Assembly: GCF_042850985.1 (NCBI RefSeq)
Contig: NZ_AP031415.1
Coordinates: 620,001 to 684,000, forward strand
From: Allocoprobacillus sp002160865
GTDB lineage: Bacteria; Bacillota_I; Bacilli_A; Erysipelotrichales; Coprobacillaceae
DNA length: 64,000 nucleotides
Direction of reading: 5' to 3'
The translations under genes were made by a program, and so were the position numbers. The notes under the pieces were generated by a model. That model did not search any database and had not been told where the DNA came from. It saw nothing but the letters and a program-made list of their open reading frames with translations. Positions 54,115 through 62,221 of this stretch are shown here, piece after piece. The stretch's first letter is position 1. Every line of letters starts with the position of its first letter.

Positions 54115-54570
54115 TTATAATATGTCCATACTTTGATCCATATCCCATTCATTGGATGGAGTGATTTTCCATGTTTTGATTTGATAGAGTTGTGAACCGG
54201 GATAGAGAATTTCTATTTCAACATAAAGAGTGTTTTCTTGATCTTGTAATGTATATGTCAAAAGATGTTGATGAATAGAACTATCAGGAATGATCTGAGT
54301 TAAAGATTGGATATGGGTAAAATAATCATCACTATTTGTACTTGATTGATAATATTGATATAAATAATTATCAATAGTTTCTAATGTTTTTTCGCCTTGA
54401 CTTGAAAGAAGATAATATTGTTTGGTATGATTAATACTGTTTTCAACAGATTGGGCATTTGATTTGGCACTGGATAAAGAAAGAATAGCAAAAGTCATTA
54501 AACATAAAATGACAAAAATGACTATAAAGGAAATAATCCCAATATTCATTGTAAGTTTTCTTTGTTTCAT
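54115..54570 (-). CDS. Pilin-like protein with N-terminal membrane helix, 151 aa
   Basis: Short basic start, then one long helix (IGIISFIVIFVILCLMTFAI) and an outer domain. No clear prepilin peptidase site. GGGAGG before ATG 54570. By place and layout a minor pilin-like subunit. Confidence 0.65.
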   Translation of the reverse strand: MKQRKLTMNIGIISFIVIFVILCLMTFAILSLSSAKSNAQSVENSINHTKQYYLLSSQGEKTLETIDNYLYQYYQSSTNSDDYFTHIQSLTQIIPDSSIHQHLLTYTLQDQENTLYVEIEILYPGSQLYQIKTWKITPSNEWDMDQSMDIL

Positions 54571-54938
54571 GAGGATGCCTCCCATCTTCGTTGATGATAA
54601 TGGTAGTATTCAATCGTATAGATTTCATGATCTTGATAGCAAATAGAAATTTTGAATAAGTGATTTTGTTGATCTATTTTAGCAAAATATTGATGATTTT
54701 CTTTGGAAGCAGGTAATCCTTGTTCATCAAAATATAAAAGAGAATCTATGTCATGATTTGCTTTTGCATTTTCAATAATTGAAGTCGCTATCAATTGAGC
54801 TTGACTTCTTTTGACACTTTCATCATTCATTGTTTTAGCTTTTACAAAGATTTGCACACAAAGCCCTACAGCCAGCGAAAAAAATAAAATACCAATAATA
54901 AATTCCATCAGAAAAAGACTTGTTTTACTATGTTTCAT
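54567..54938 (-). CDS. Pseudopilin-like protein, 123 aa
   Basis: MKHSKTSLFLMEFIIGILFF resembles the FxxxE-type start of pseudopilins, with Glu at position 12. A small extracellular domain follows (QLIATSIIENAKA). Overlaps both neighbours by 4 bases. Confidence 0.65.
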   Translation of the reverse strand: MKHSKTSLFLMEFIIGILFFSLAVGLCVQIFVKAKTMNDESVKRSQAQLIATSIIENAKANHDIDSLLYFDEQGLPASKENHQYFAKIDQQNHLFKISICYQDHEIYTIEYYHYHQRRWEASS

Positions 54939-55405
54939 GATGAACCTCCTATTAAAGCCAGACTTGTCTGTCGTTTTTCTTGATTATTTTCAACAGTGAT
55001 TGTTAAAATGTTTTGAGAAATATCAAAAGAAACAGCATCCACTTCCATAATTGTTTCACCACGATCTTTATCAAAAGACTGCTTATCATCAATTAAGAGT
55101 TCTTTTAATGCATTCTGGTCATGATAAATATATGTTGTATAAGGAACATCCTGATAGATTTCATGAATACATAAAACAGTTTGATGATCAAATGTCTGAA
55201 TTTCAATTTGATTCACTGATAGATTTTGTCTGACTTTTTGCTGGATATAATCCAGAATGGTATATTGAGTATAATTTTGTTCGAGCGTATCTACAGTAGA
55301 TGAATAGACACGACTTCCAATTGAAATCAATGCCAGTGAACCCATAACAAATAAACTAAAGAGTAAAAGAACAAAAACAAAATCAATGGAATGATGTCTT
55401 TTCAT
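54935..55405 (-). CDS. DUF4860-like pilin-type protein, 156 aa
   Basis: KRHHSIDFVFVLLLFSLFV gives a single N-terminal helix; the outer part repeats the DUF4860 pattern (SRVYSSTV, ending LALIGG). ATG 55405 follows AGGAGGGA. Probably a minor pilin. Confidence 0.65.
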   Translation of the reverse strand: MKRHHSIDFVFVLLLFSLFVMGSLALISIGSRVYSSTVDTLEQNYTQYTILDYIQQKVRQNLSVNQIEIQTFDHQTVLCIHEIYQDVPYTTYIYHDQNALKELLIDDKQSFDKDRGETIMEVDAVSFDISQNILTITVENNQEKRQTSLALIGGSS

Positions 55406-55415
55406 ATAATCCCTC

Positions 55416-55715
55416 CTACTCCTTAACAATAATTGTTATTGAGGGCATCATATTACTGGCTACAACTTCATATTGCACATCAAAAAGATCTTGATTATAT
55501 ATAATATGATAATCAGATATGAGTTGTTCTAAAGATGCGGGGTATCTGCCCTCTAATGCATAACATTGCATGATTCCTCGCTTTAAGGCTTTTTCCAGAC
55601 TTTCTTTTTGATTTTGAAATGTTTTTTGTGAAATCGACTGGAAACCACTGATCATAAGAATACAAATGAAAAATGATGAAAGAATAGATAACCAATATTG
55701 ACGAATGAGTTTCAT
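55416..55715 (-). CDS. Pilin-like protein, 99 aa
   Basis: N-terminal helix (YWLSILSSFFICILMISGF) followed by ALKRGIMQCYALEGRYPASLEQL, the Y-P-x-x-L pattern common after the helix of GspG/ComGC-type pilins. The start lacks the usual GFTLIE processing site. Begins at the base after the stop of the platform gene. Confidence 0.65.
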   Translation of the reverse strand: MKLIRQYWLSILSSFFICILMISGFQSISQKTFQNQKESLEKALKRGIMQCYALEGRYPASLEQLISDYHIIYNQDLFDVQYEVVASNMMPSITIIVKE

Positions 55716-56753
55716 CTATAGACTTGACATGATGCCCATAAGTGGCAACATGACACTTAATAAAATAATACCAACAAAGAGGGATAAAACAATAACCAAT
55801 GTTGGTTCAATAATACTAATCAGATGTTCTACTCTTTCATTTGTTTCTTCATTATAATGATCAGCGATATTTTTCATGATTGTATCTACATGTCCTGTCT
55901 GATGACCTAATTTTAATAATCTGGCATACATACCTGTTAAAACCTGACTTTTTACTAAAGCATTGACTAAATCTGTTTGATCTAACATGCTTTCAGCTTG
56001 ATCAATACGCTTTTTTAAAGCTGGATGTTCAACCAATGCCTTAGACATCTGTAAACTCTGATCTATATCTAAACCACTGCTTAAGGCAATGGACATAGCA
56101 CTTGTGAATTGAGATAAAGCCATTTTTAATGTGATATCACGTGCTCCATAAAAACGTGTTAAGAAATGATAAAGTCTTTTTTTGCCACGAGAACTTTTTA
56201 ATAAATAGAAAACACATATAATTATCACGACAAGAATACCAATGAATACATACGAATAAGTGGAAAGTGTCATACCTAGCTGTAATACCATTTGTGAAAA
56301 ACCAGTCATTGTACTTCCTAATTGAATAAAAACTTGATTAAAAATAGGAAGCACTTGAGTCATTAAGACAATAACCACAACAAACATCATCATAATCATA
56401 ATAATCGGATAAGCAATAGCACTCTTAATATTCTGTTTTGTTTCATATAATCTTTGATAATGAATAGATAATGAGTGCATGACTTCTTCTAAACGACCAG
56501 CGATTTCTCCAATTTTTACCATATTTAATAAATAATCGGGAAAGACCTTTGATGTTTCAAGGGCTTCATAGAAAGGTTTACCTACACTTAATTCATCTTC
56601 AATTGTTGTGAGAATCATTTTCATTTTCTCATCATCTTGATCTTCATTCATGATCATGATACCTTCATAAGGTGATATACCAGCATGAAGAATTAATTCT
56701 ACTTGTGATGTAAAAACAGCAATTTCACGATTTGTCAATAGATTTTGTTGCAT
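55716..56753 (-). CDS. PilC/GspF-type platform protein, 345 aa
   Basis: Two GspF cytoplasmic domains separated by three membrane helices (MIMMMFVVVIVLMTQVLPIF, SYVFIGILVVIIICVFYLL, VLSLFVGIILLSVMLPLM). PALKKRIDQ-E and GIMIMNEDQD-EKM are typical. It forms the inner-membrane platform on which pilins assemble. Confidence 0.88.
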   Translation of the reverse strand: MQQNLLTNREIAVFTSQVELILHAGISPYEGIMIMNEDQDDEKMKMILTTIEDELSVGKPFYEALETSKVFPDYLLNMVKIGEIAGRLEEVMHSLSIHYQRLYETKQNIKSAIAYPIIMIMMMFVVVIVLMTQVLPIFNQVFIQLGSTMTGFSQMVLQLGMTLSTYSYVFIGILVVIIICVFYLLKSSRGKKRLYHFLTRFYGARDITLKMALSQFTSAMSIALSSGLDIDQSLQMSKALVEHPALKKRIDQAESMLDQTDLVNALVKSQVLTGMYARLLKLGHQTGHVDTIMKNIADHYNEETNERVEHLISIIEPTLVIVLSLFVGIILLSVMLPLMGIMSSL

Positions 56754-56765
56754 AAATAAGCCTCC

Positions 56766-57710
56766 TTAATACAGGTATTTTGTTGTATAATTTTTTTGAT
56801 CTTTGATGAGAGATCTCACCTTAGAACTGTTGTGACCATCAGAAATCAATGTGGGATCCATCATAGACCAGTTTTTACCATCAAAATGAATTAAATCATC
56901 AATCCACCCAATATCATGAATATAGACGCTGATCCATGCATGATAAATGGTTTCATCTTCCATTGTGACATAACCCAGTTCCATGCGGGTAGGAATATTT
57001 TGCGTACGGAGCATGGTTGCCATAAGAGCAGCATAATCAAAACAGATTCCTGTTTTTGTCTGCAAAGTTTCATCCACATCTGGAAGATAACCAGCCATTT
57101 TCCCTTCTTTAGCAAGTGTTGCTTTTTCATCGTCGTAGCTGATATGTTCAATTACATAATCATAAACATAACTGACGGCTTCTAAATCATTGTTGGCACC
57201 AACAACAATCTCTTGAGCTAGGGAAATGGCTTGGGTGTTTTTGTCGAAAGAAACATATTGATTAGGGTAAAGATAAGATATATAATCATTTTGTATTTGG
57301 ATATTTTCTTCTTTTAAAAAGAGTTGACTATATTTTGTACCTGAGATATTCTCATAAGCAATAAAAGTATAGCTGCCACTACCTCCAGTTAAAGGGAAAG
57401 TATTATATCCTTCATGAATATCATAAGTGTAAAATTCCTGTGAATCTGGATTTTGAATACGTACTTTAACTTTAGAATTATGACCATGATATTCAACCAT
57501 TGTATAGCCATCTTCACTATGGGATAAATCAAAGGTGATTTTTGAATTGCCAATGGTTTTCTCACCAGAAGCCTGAGGCTGTAAAACGTACGGTGTATTA
57601 TCACGCGTTCCTTTTTTTGAAGGAGGTTCTTTATGACTTGGGGAAGGACAGCCGGTGAGTAAAAAAGCAATGCTTAAGCATAGCATCAAACAACGTTTTG
57701 TTATGGGCAT
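56766..57710 (-). CDS. Transglutaminase-like lipoprotein, 314 aa
   Basis: Lipoprotein signal with lipobox LLTGC (Cys21). Residues 60-150 look beta-rich; the transglutaminase-like domain has Cys in KTGICFDYAALMATML, His in YHAWISVYI and Asp in MMDPTL. First gene of the pilus cluster, 12 bases before the platform gene. It may crosslink or cut a surface protein, perhaps the pilus (inference). Confidence 0.85.
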   Translation of the reverse strand: MPITKRCLMLCLSIAFLLTGCPSPSHKEPPSKKGTRDNTPYVLQPQASGEKTIGNSKITFDLSHSEDGYTMVEYHGHNSKVKVRIQNPDSQEFYTYDIHEGYNTFPLTGGSGSYTFIAYENISGTKYSQLFLKEENIQIQNDYISYLYPNQYVSFDKNTQAISLAQEIVVGANNDLEAVSYVYDYVIEHISYDDEKATLAKEGKMAGYLPDVDETLQTKTGICFDYAALMATMLRTQNIPTRMELGYVTMEDETIYHAWISVYIHDIGWIDDLIHFDGKNWSMMDPTLISDGHNSSKVRSLIKDQKNYTTKYLY

Positions 57711-57808
57711 TTGGACTCACCTCATTTCGTTTTTATTATACAGTGAATTTGATAAAGAGAAAATATAAAATCAAAAAATAACCAAAAATAACAAGTATTT
57801 GGTTAAAA

Positions 57809-57823
57809 ATGTAAACGCTTTAT
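57809..57823. promoter_or_regulatory. cre-like CcpA site
   Basis: ATGTAAACGCTTTAT matches the catabolite-responsive consensus at all but one fixed position. It lies between the divergent pilus cluster and the BTAD regulator. Confidence 0.5.
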
Positions 57824-57862
57824 AAAATTGCGAGGGAATTGTACAAAGTTCTTGTGAAAAGT

Positions 57863-57891
57863 TTGAAAAAACATTAAAATAAAGATAAGAC
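57863..57891 (+). promoter_or_regulatory. Promoter and leader hairpin of BTAD gene
   Basis: TTGAAA, 17 bases, TAAGAC. Downstream a GACAAAA/TTTTGTC hairpin ends just before the Shine-Dalgarno AGGAGGGGG (57906-57914). Confidence 0.4.
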
Positions 57892-57924
57892 AAAAGTTTT
57901 TTGTCAGGAGGGGGTTTGACTTCA

Positions 57925-58746
57925 ATGGGAGATTGCGTCATTATCACAATGTTTCATAAATTTTCATTTTCCTATCATGAACGTGAAATTGATAGTGAAA
58001 CAATGAAATCTGAGAAACTTGTCAAATTGTTTGCCTATCTTTTATCACATTATCAAAGAACTGTTCCTTCCAGTGAACTGGTGGATGTCTTGTGGTATCT
58101 TGATGATGTCGATAATCCAATTGGAGCATTAAAAAATTTAATATACAGATTAAGAACTTTATTAAAGAAAGAATTTGGATTAACGGATTTTATTATCACG
58201 GGGAAAGGCTCTTATTCTATTAATCCAAATTATCATTTACAAATAGATACAGTTATATTTGAAAAATATGAAGCACTTTTGAAAACTTCACAAAAGCCAG
58301 AATATTATGAGCATTTACTTGAATCATATACTGGAAAGTATTTGATGGAAATTAAAGAGGATCACAGTGTTTTATCAAAACGTGTGTATTATCATTCGCT
58401 CTTTATGGATAAAACAATTGAATATGCTATGTTGTTAGAAGAACAGAAAGAATATGAAAAAATGGAAAGAATTGCTCGTCAAGCTATCGCTATTGATAAT
58501 CTTGAAGAATGTATTTATGAAATTCTTATTCGTTCTCTATACTTCCAGAAACAATATAAAAAAGCAAAAGACACATATAAAACAACAACAGATTTACTTT
58601 ATCAGACATTGGGTGTGAAACCTTCGCAGTCACTTTTAGAACTCTATGAAATGATTAAAAAGGAAACACATGATGATGAATTAGATATTATGGAAGTTCA
58701 ACAGGAATTGGCAAATGATGAAACACAGGGGGGCTTTTCTGTGTGA
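57925..58746 (+). CDS. BTAD-type transcriptional regulator, separated from its C-terminus
   Basis: Winged-helix DNA-binding domain (about 15-100: SEKLVKLFAYLLSHYQRTVP, GKGSYSINP) and bacterial transcriptional activation domain with TPR-like helices (about 115-260). The frame ends with GGFSV right after a G6 run (58728-58733). With one G fewer it would continue into the next frame as one protein of about 390 aa (GAFLCEYGTFREIY), the usual form of these regulators. ATG 57925 is chosen by its spacing to AGGAGGGG. Confidence 0.85.
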   Translation: MGDCVIITMFHKFSFSYHEREIDSETMKSEKLVKLFAYLLSHYQRTVPSSELVDVLWYLDDVDNPIGALKNLIYRLRTLLKKEFGLTDFIITGKGSYSINPNYHLQIDTVIFEKYEALLKTSQKPEYYEHLLESYTGKYLMEIKEDHSVLSKRVYYHSLFMDKTIEYAMLLEEQKEYEKMERIARQAIAIDNLEECIYEILIRSLYFQKQYKKAKDTYKTTTDLLYQTLGVKPSQSLLELYEMIKKETHDDELDIMEVQQELANDETQGGFSV

Positions 58747-59104
58747 ATATGGTACATTTAGAGAAATATATGCTATGCAGACAAGAACGATTGGAAGATT
58801 AGGTATTTGTTCACATTTATGTTTGGTATCGGTGATGGATCATTCTATGATTGAAGATGATTATTCAAAAAAAGCGGTAGAAAGAGTCATGAACAAAGTT
58901 CAGGAAGCCTTATTAAAAGGACTTCGTATTGGTGATGTTGTTTCTCGATTGAATGTGAATCAATTTGTTGTTTTATTACCATCATGTAATTATGAAAATG
59001 CCATTAGTGTTATGAACAGAGTTTTACGTAAAATAAGATATTCTTTAAATCATACAACCTTAAATATTGATTTGATGGTTGATGAAATCTTACCTAAACA
59101 ATAG
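58715..59104 (+). CDS. Degenerate GGDEF-like C-terminal part of the BTAD regulator
   Basis: The other half of the split regulator. LRIGDVVSRLNVNQFVVLLP follows the pattern of GGDEF domains but lacks the GG[D/E]EF motif, so it should not make cyclic di-GMP. It could be translated alone from the ATG pair at 58715/58718 (AGGA nearby), or joined to the first half by slippage at G6. Confidence 0.65.
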   Translation: MMKHRGAFLCEYGTFREIYAMQTRTIGRLGICSHLCLVSVMDHSMIEDDYSKKAVERVMNKVQEALLKGLRIGDVVSRLNVNQFVVLLPSCNYENAISVMNRVLRKIRYSLNHTTLNIDLMVDEILPKQ

Positions 59105-59113
59105 GTGATGAAC

Positions 59114-59557
59114 ATGTTGAAATATGCAAAAAGTATTCCTTTTAATATGATTCATGTATGTATTGATGAGTATAATCATTTTCAGATGAAAGGTTATGCA
59201 TACAATAATACGATAGAATCACCTATTGAATTTTTTGATATCCATGAAATTATTTTACGTTTTGAAGAAGTTTTTAATAAAAATGGAAATCCCTTATCTT
59301 CTCATTTATCACGAAGCTTTATGAAACAAGAAGCAGTTGGGCGTTATCAAAATAAGCCAGAAGTTTTATGTGATTGGGAAACGATTGCAAAAAAACGAGG
59401 GAAGATTACAGATTTTGATATTGTTGTTCAATCAAGGCGCCAGGCAACATGGCAAGGTTCTTTATTCTTTGATGGACAGGAGATTGTTTTTCAGGATGTA
59501 TTGGAAATGATTAAAATTATTGATAAAAAGATGAATGAGTTATTAAAAAAATCATAA
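59114..59557 (+). CDS. Uncharacterised protein with WQG motif, 147 aa
   Basis: N-terminal 90 residues unknown. The C-terminal 45 residues (FDIVVQSRRQATWQGSLFF, then F-DVLEMIKIID) are shared with the whole 57-aa protein at 59638. No membrane segment. ATG 59114 fits AGGTG; earlier GTG/ATG codons at 59105/59108 overlap it. Cotranscribed with the regulator. Confidence 0.65.
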   Translation: MLKYAKSIPFNMIHVCIDEYNHFQMKGYAYNNTIESPIEFFDIHEIILRFEEVFNKNGNPLSSHLSRSFMKQEAVGRYQNKPEVLCDWETIAKKRGKITDFDIVVQSRRQATWQGSLFFDGQEIVFQDVLEMIKIIDKKMNELLKKS

Positions 59558-59637
59558 ATCTTAGTAAAAAAGCCCAGATATGACTATGGTGTGACTTTTA
59601 TGGTGTATACTTAAAGCATATAGGTGGGTGAATGAGT

Positions 59638-59811
59638 ATGAAACAATCAAAAAAAGATAAAAGTTTTATGATTGTCATCAAAGACACACAGAATGCTTCA
59701 TGGCAGGGAACGATTGAGTGGCTGGACCAGAATAAGAAGCAGCATTTTCGTAGTGCCTTAGAAATGATCAAACTTATTGATTCAGCTGTGGAAAATGATT
59801 CTCAAACTTAG
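59638..59811 (+). CDS. Small WQGT-motif protein, 57 aa
   Basis: Basic start (MKQSKKDK), then FMIVIKDTQNASWQGTIEWL and FRSALEMIKLIDSA. It is a stand-alone version of the C-terminal part of the preceding protein. Alternative start ATG 59632 adds two residues; GGTGGGTG is the ribosome binding site. I have a memory of such short proteins beside BTAD regulators in Clostridia, but no named family. Confidence 0.7.
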   Translation: MKQSKKDKSFMIVIKDTQNASWQGTIEWLDQNKKQHFRSALEMIKLIDSAVENDSQT

Positions 59812-59838
59812 ACTTACTGATAAAGTAAGTTTTTTTTA
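59812..59838 (+). terminator. Terminator
   Basis: ACTTACT/AGTAAGT (59812-59818, 59824-59830) followed by eight T. Confidence 0.8.
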
Positions 59839-59896
59839 TGATTAGAAAGGGTTCTTTTGAGATATAATAAGCATATGATGATGACAGGGGGTTATT

Positions 59897-60463
59897 ATGT
59901 TATTGGTCAATTTTGTATATGATGATGAAGAATTATTGGAACCCTATGAATGGCAAGAAGATGATAATTTTGAAGAAATTGAAAATGTTCCTATTTACCA
60001 TGTATCAACCAGTCAGCTTCATGACTTTTTATATGCGAAAGTTTATCAGCCTCTTTGGCAGGATGGTTATATGCTGGTAGGAGATGGACATTATTGCTTT
60101 GTGGTGGATATTCAAAAACATTGTCTTGTTAGACGTGGCACTTTGTCATGGCAGCAAAGTGATAAAATGAATGCTTTGATTCAAAGAGAACCAGTGACTT
60201 TTTTTCAATATCAAATGAAAGAAGAAGCTTATGATAAAGAATTTGGTTTAACACGACATGAACGATTAAAGAAAATGTGTCTGGAAGAAATGATTGATGA
60301 GATTTTTGTTGTTAAATATGATGTATTTGTAGAAATATGTAAACAATTGCATATTGAGGGAAACAATCCCAGTGAAAAATATTTAGCTTTAAAACATAAG
60401 ATTGAAAAAGGATATACGTCTTTACATGAACTGTTATATAAAGAATTAGTACAAAAGGAATGA
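59897..60463 (+). CDS. DUF3603/YjbA-like protein, 188 aa
   Basis: EPYEWQEDDNFEEIENVPIY and YCFVVDIQ recall the UPF0736/DUF3603 proteins of Bacillus, where a HEWR-DD-LLDQVP block and YCFVV occur. The function is unknown. No membrane or signal segment. AGGGGG lies 9 bases before ATG. Convergent with trpS before the insertion element came in. Confidence 0.55.
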   Translation: MLLVNFVYDDEELLEPYEWQEDDNFEEIENVPIYHVSTSQLHDFLYAKVYQPLWQDGYMLVGDGHYCFVVDIQKHCLVRRGTLSWQQSDKMNALIQREPVTFFQYQMKEEAYDKEFGLTRHERLKKMCLEEMIDEIFVVKYDVFVEICKQLHIEGNNPSEKYLALKHKIEKGYTSLHELLYKELVQKE

Positions 60464-60465
60464 AA

Positions 60466-60487
60466 AAAGCAAACCGAAGTTTGCTTT
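60466..60487. repeat. 22-bp hairpin direct repeat, left of IS
   Basis: AAAGCAAAC/GTTTGCTTT around CGAA. Identical to 62200-62221; the two copies flank the insertion element exactly. Acts as terminator for the DUF3603-like gene. Confidence 0.85.
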
Positions 60488-62199
60488 CAGACTGTTGACA
60501 AAGTGGTAGAATTTTTTATTAAATCTACCACTTCTTTTATTTTTTTATGAAAATTGATAAATTTGTATTGTTTTCCTTATATTTCCTTCTTTTTTATTGG
60601 GTGAAGGAATATTTATGAGTCCTTTCCTTTTCTTCATTCTCGCTAATTTGCCTAAATTATGGCAGCCAAAAATAATCAACGATTCCTGTTGATTTTTCTT
60701 TAGTCCTTTTAATCTTGTGAATCTTAGTCCATGCTTTTCTTTGCAATCTGCATAGACTCTTTCTATCGTCTCTTTTCTTAGTGGATAGATATCTTTCCAT
60801 TCTGGTGTATATCTGTTCTCATCTGCTATTTCTCTATATTCCTCCCATACATGTCTTGTGATGACCTTCTGATGATTTTTGCTCTGTGTACATTTCTCTA
60901 AAAATGGACATCCTTCACAGTCCTTTGGATTTGATTTGTATTCCCTGTATCCTGATCTGTTTGTTGTAGTATATTTCAAATCCTTGTTATTGGGGCATAT
61001 ATAAATATCCAACTTTTCATCATAGACATATTCATATTTCTTGAAGTATCCTTTTTTTGTCATGGGTCTTTTATATGGCATATATGCTCTGATTCCATCT
61101 TCTATGATTTCTCGACATATTGCTGGTGTCATGAATCCTGCATCTAAACTGATGTTATGTATTAAATCTCCATAGGTGTTCAACAGCTTTCTATATGCAT
61201 CATGAAAAACAACACTATCGTGCTGATTGCCTGGTGCCACTGTATTATGCAGTACAAATCCGTGTCTATCACAGAATGTTAGATTTGTATATGCAAAGCA
61301 TTTCTGTTTTTCTCCCTTATGAAAGCATCCGCTTTCCGGATCTGTCTTGCTTACCTTTATTGATTTTGTTCCTTTTCCTTCAATGAGTTCACCTGTTTCT
61401 TCGTCATATGCAAGTTCTATATCCTTTGTTTCCTTTATTGGCTTTTTCTCATGGGCTTTTCTATCCTTGTTGATTTCCTCCAGAAGTTCATCGTCATAGT
61501 ATTTCTTTACTATTTCTACAGCCTTATTTTCATGTTTTCTATTATTGGCATTGGCCTTTCGATGTGTTCCATCTCCAAATACCGTATCAAGATCCACAAA
61601 ATCATATGCGATGGCTTCTTCAATAATTTTTTTGAAAATCTCATCGAAAACTTCAGAATCTCCATATCTTCTGATGTAGTTCTGTGACCATGTTGAGTAG
61701 TTTGGAACCTCATCATCAATGGACAACCCTAAAAACCATCTGTAGGCAAGGTTCACCTTTGTTTCTTCACATGTTCTTCTCATGGAATGAATACCAAATG
61801 CAAAGTTGATAAAAAGCATTTTAAAAAGTACCACCGGGTCAATACTTGGTCTGCCAAAAGAACTATATAAAGGTCTAACGAGAGGATATATGAAATTCCA
61901 GTCAATAGCTTCTTCAAGCTCTCTTACCTTGTGATCCAATGGTACTAATTCATCTATAGTACTCAAAATCAAGCTGTCATTTTTTCGATTGTTTAAACAT
62001 GTCATTGCCATAATATTTTACCTCCAAATATGCATTTACATTATACCATATTTTCATGATATAGTGGTAAAATAAAAAGTCGTGGAGCCTCAAAATTTGC
62101 ATATTTGGAACGAAGTCATCCACGACAATAGATATAATACCATATATTTTTCTATTTGAAAACTAAAAGCTGTTGACTTTTTACTTTGTCAACAGCCTG
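60488..62199 (-). mobile_element. IS1182-type insertion sequence, 1712 bp
   Basis: The ends are 17-bp inverted repeats with one mismatch: CAGACTGTTGACAAAGT at 60488-60504 and its counterpart at 62183-62199. Inside lies one intact transposase. Near each end is an extra inverted repeat (60503-60531 and 62079-62126) that may block outside transcription. It is flanked by identical 22-bp hairpins, which look like a target duplication. Confidence 0.85.
60545..62011 (-). CDS. IS1182 family transposase, 488 aa
   Basis: DDE transposase, apparently intact. N-terminal DNA-binding part with PLDHKVRELEEAIDW-FIYPLVRPLYSS, acidic residues in DTVFGDGTHRKANA, NISLDAGFMTPAI and ERVYADCKEKHGLRF, and a zinc-like CEGCPFLEKC block. 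GGAGGT precedes ATG 62011; an extended -10 (TGGTATAAT, plus positions 62040-62045) lies upstream. Confidence 0.93.
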   Translation of the reverse strand: MAMTCLNNRKNDSLILSTIDELVPLDHKVRELEEAIDWNFIYPLVRPLYSSFGRPSIDPVVLFKMLFINFAFGIHSMRRTCEETKVNLAYRWFLGLSIDDEVPNYSTWSQNYIRRYGDSEVFDEIFKKIIEEAIAYDFVDLDTVFGDGTHRKANANNRKHENKAVEIVKKYYDDELLEEINKDRKAHEKKPIKETKDIELAYDEETGELIEGKGTKSIKVSKTDPESGCFHKGEKQKCFAYTNLTFCDRHGFVLHNTVAPGNQHDSVVFHDAYRKLLNTYGDLIHNISLDAGFMTPAICREIIEDGIRAYMPYKRPMTKKGYFKKYEYVYDEKLDIYICPNNKDLKYTTTNRSGYREYKSNPKDCEGCPFLEKCTQSKNHQKVITRHVWEEYREIADENRYTPEWKDIYPLRKETIERVYADCKEKHGLRFTRLKGLKKNQQESLIIFGCHNLGKLARMKKRKGLINIPSPNKKEGNIRKTIQIYQFS

Positions 62200-62221
62200 A
62201 AAGCAAACCGAAGTTTGCTTT
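62200..62221. repeat. 22-bp hairpin direct repeat, right of IS
   Basis: Second copy, next to the trpS stop codon, T-rich on the far side of trpS only by way of the insertion end. Works as terminator hairpin for trpS. Confidence 0.85.
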
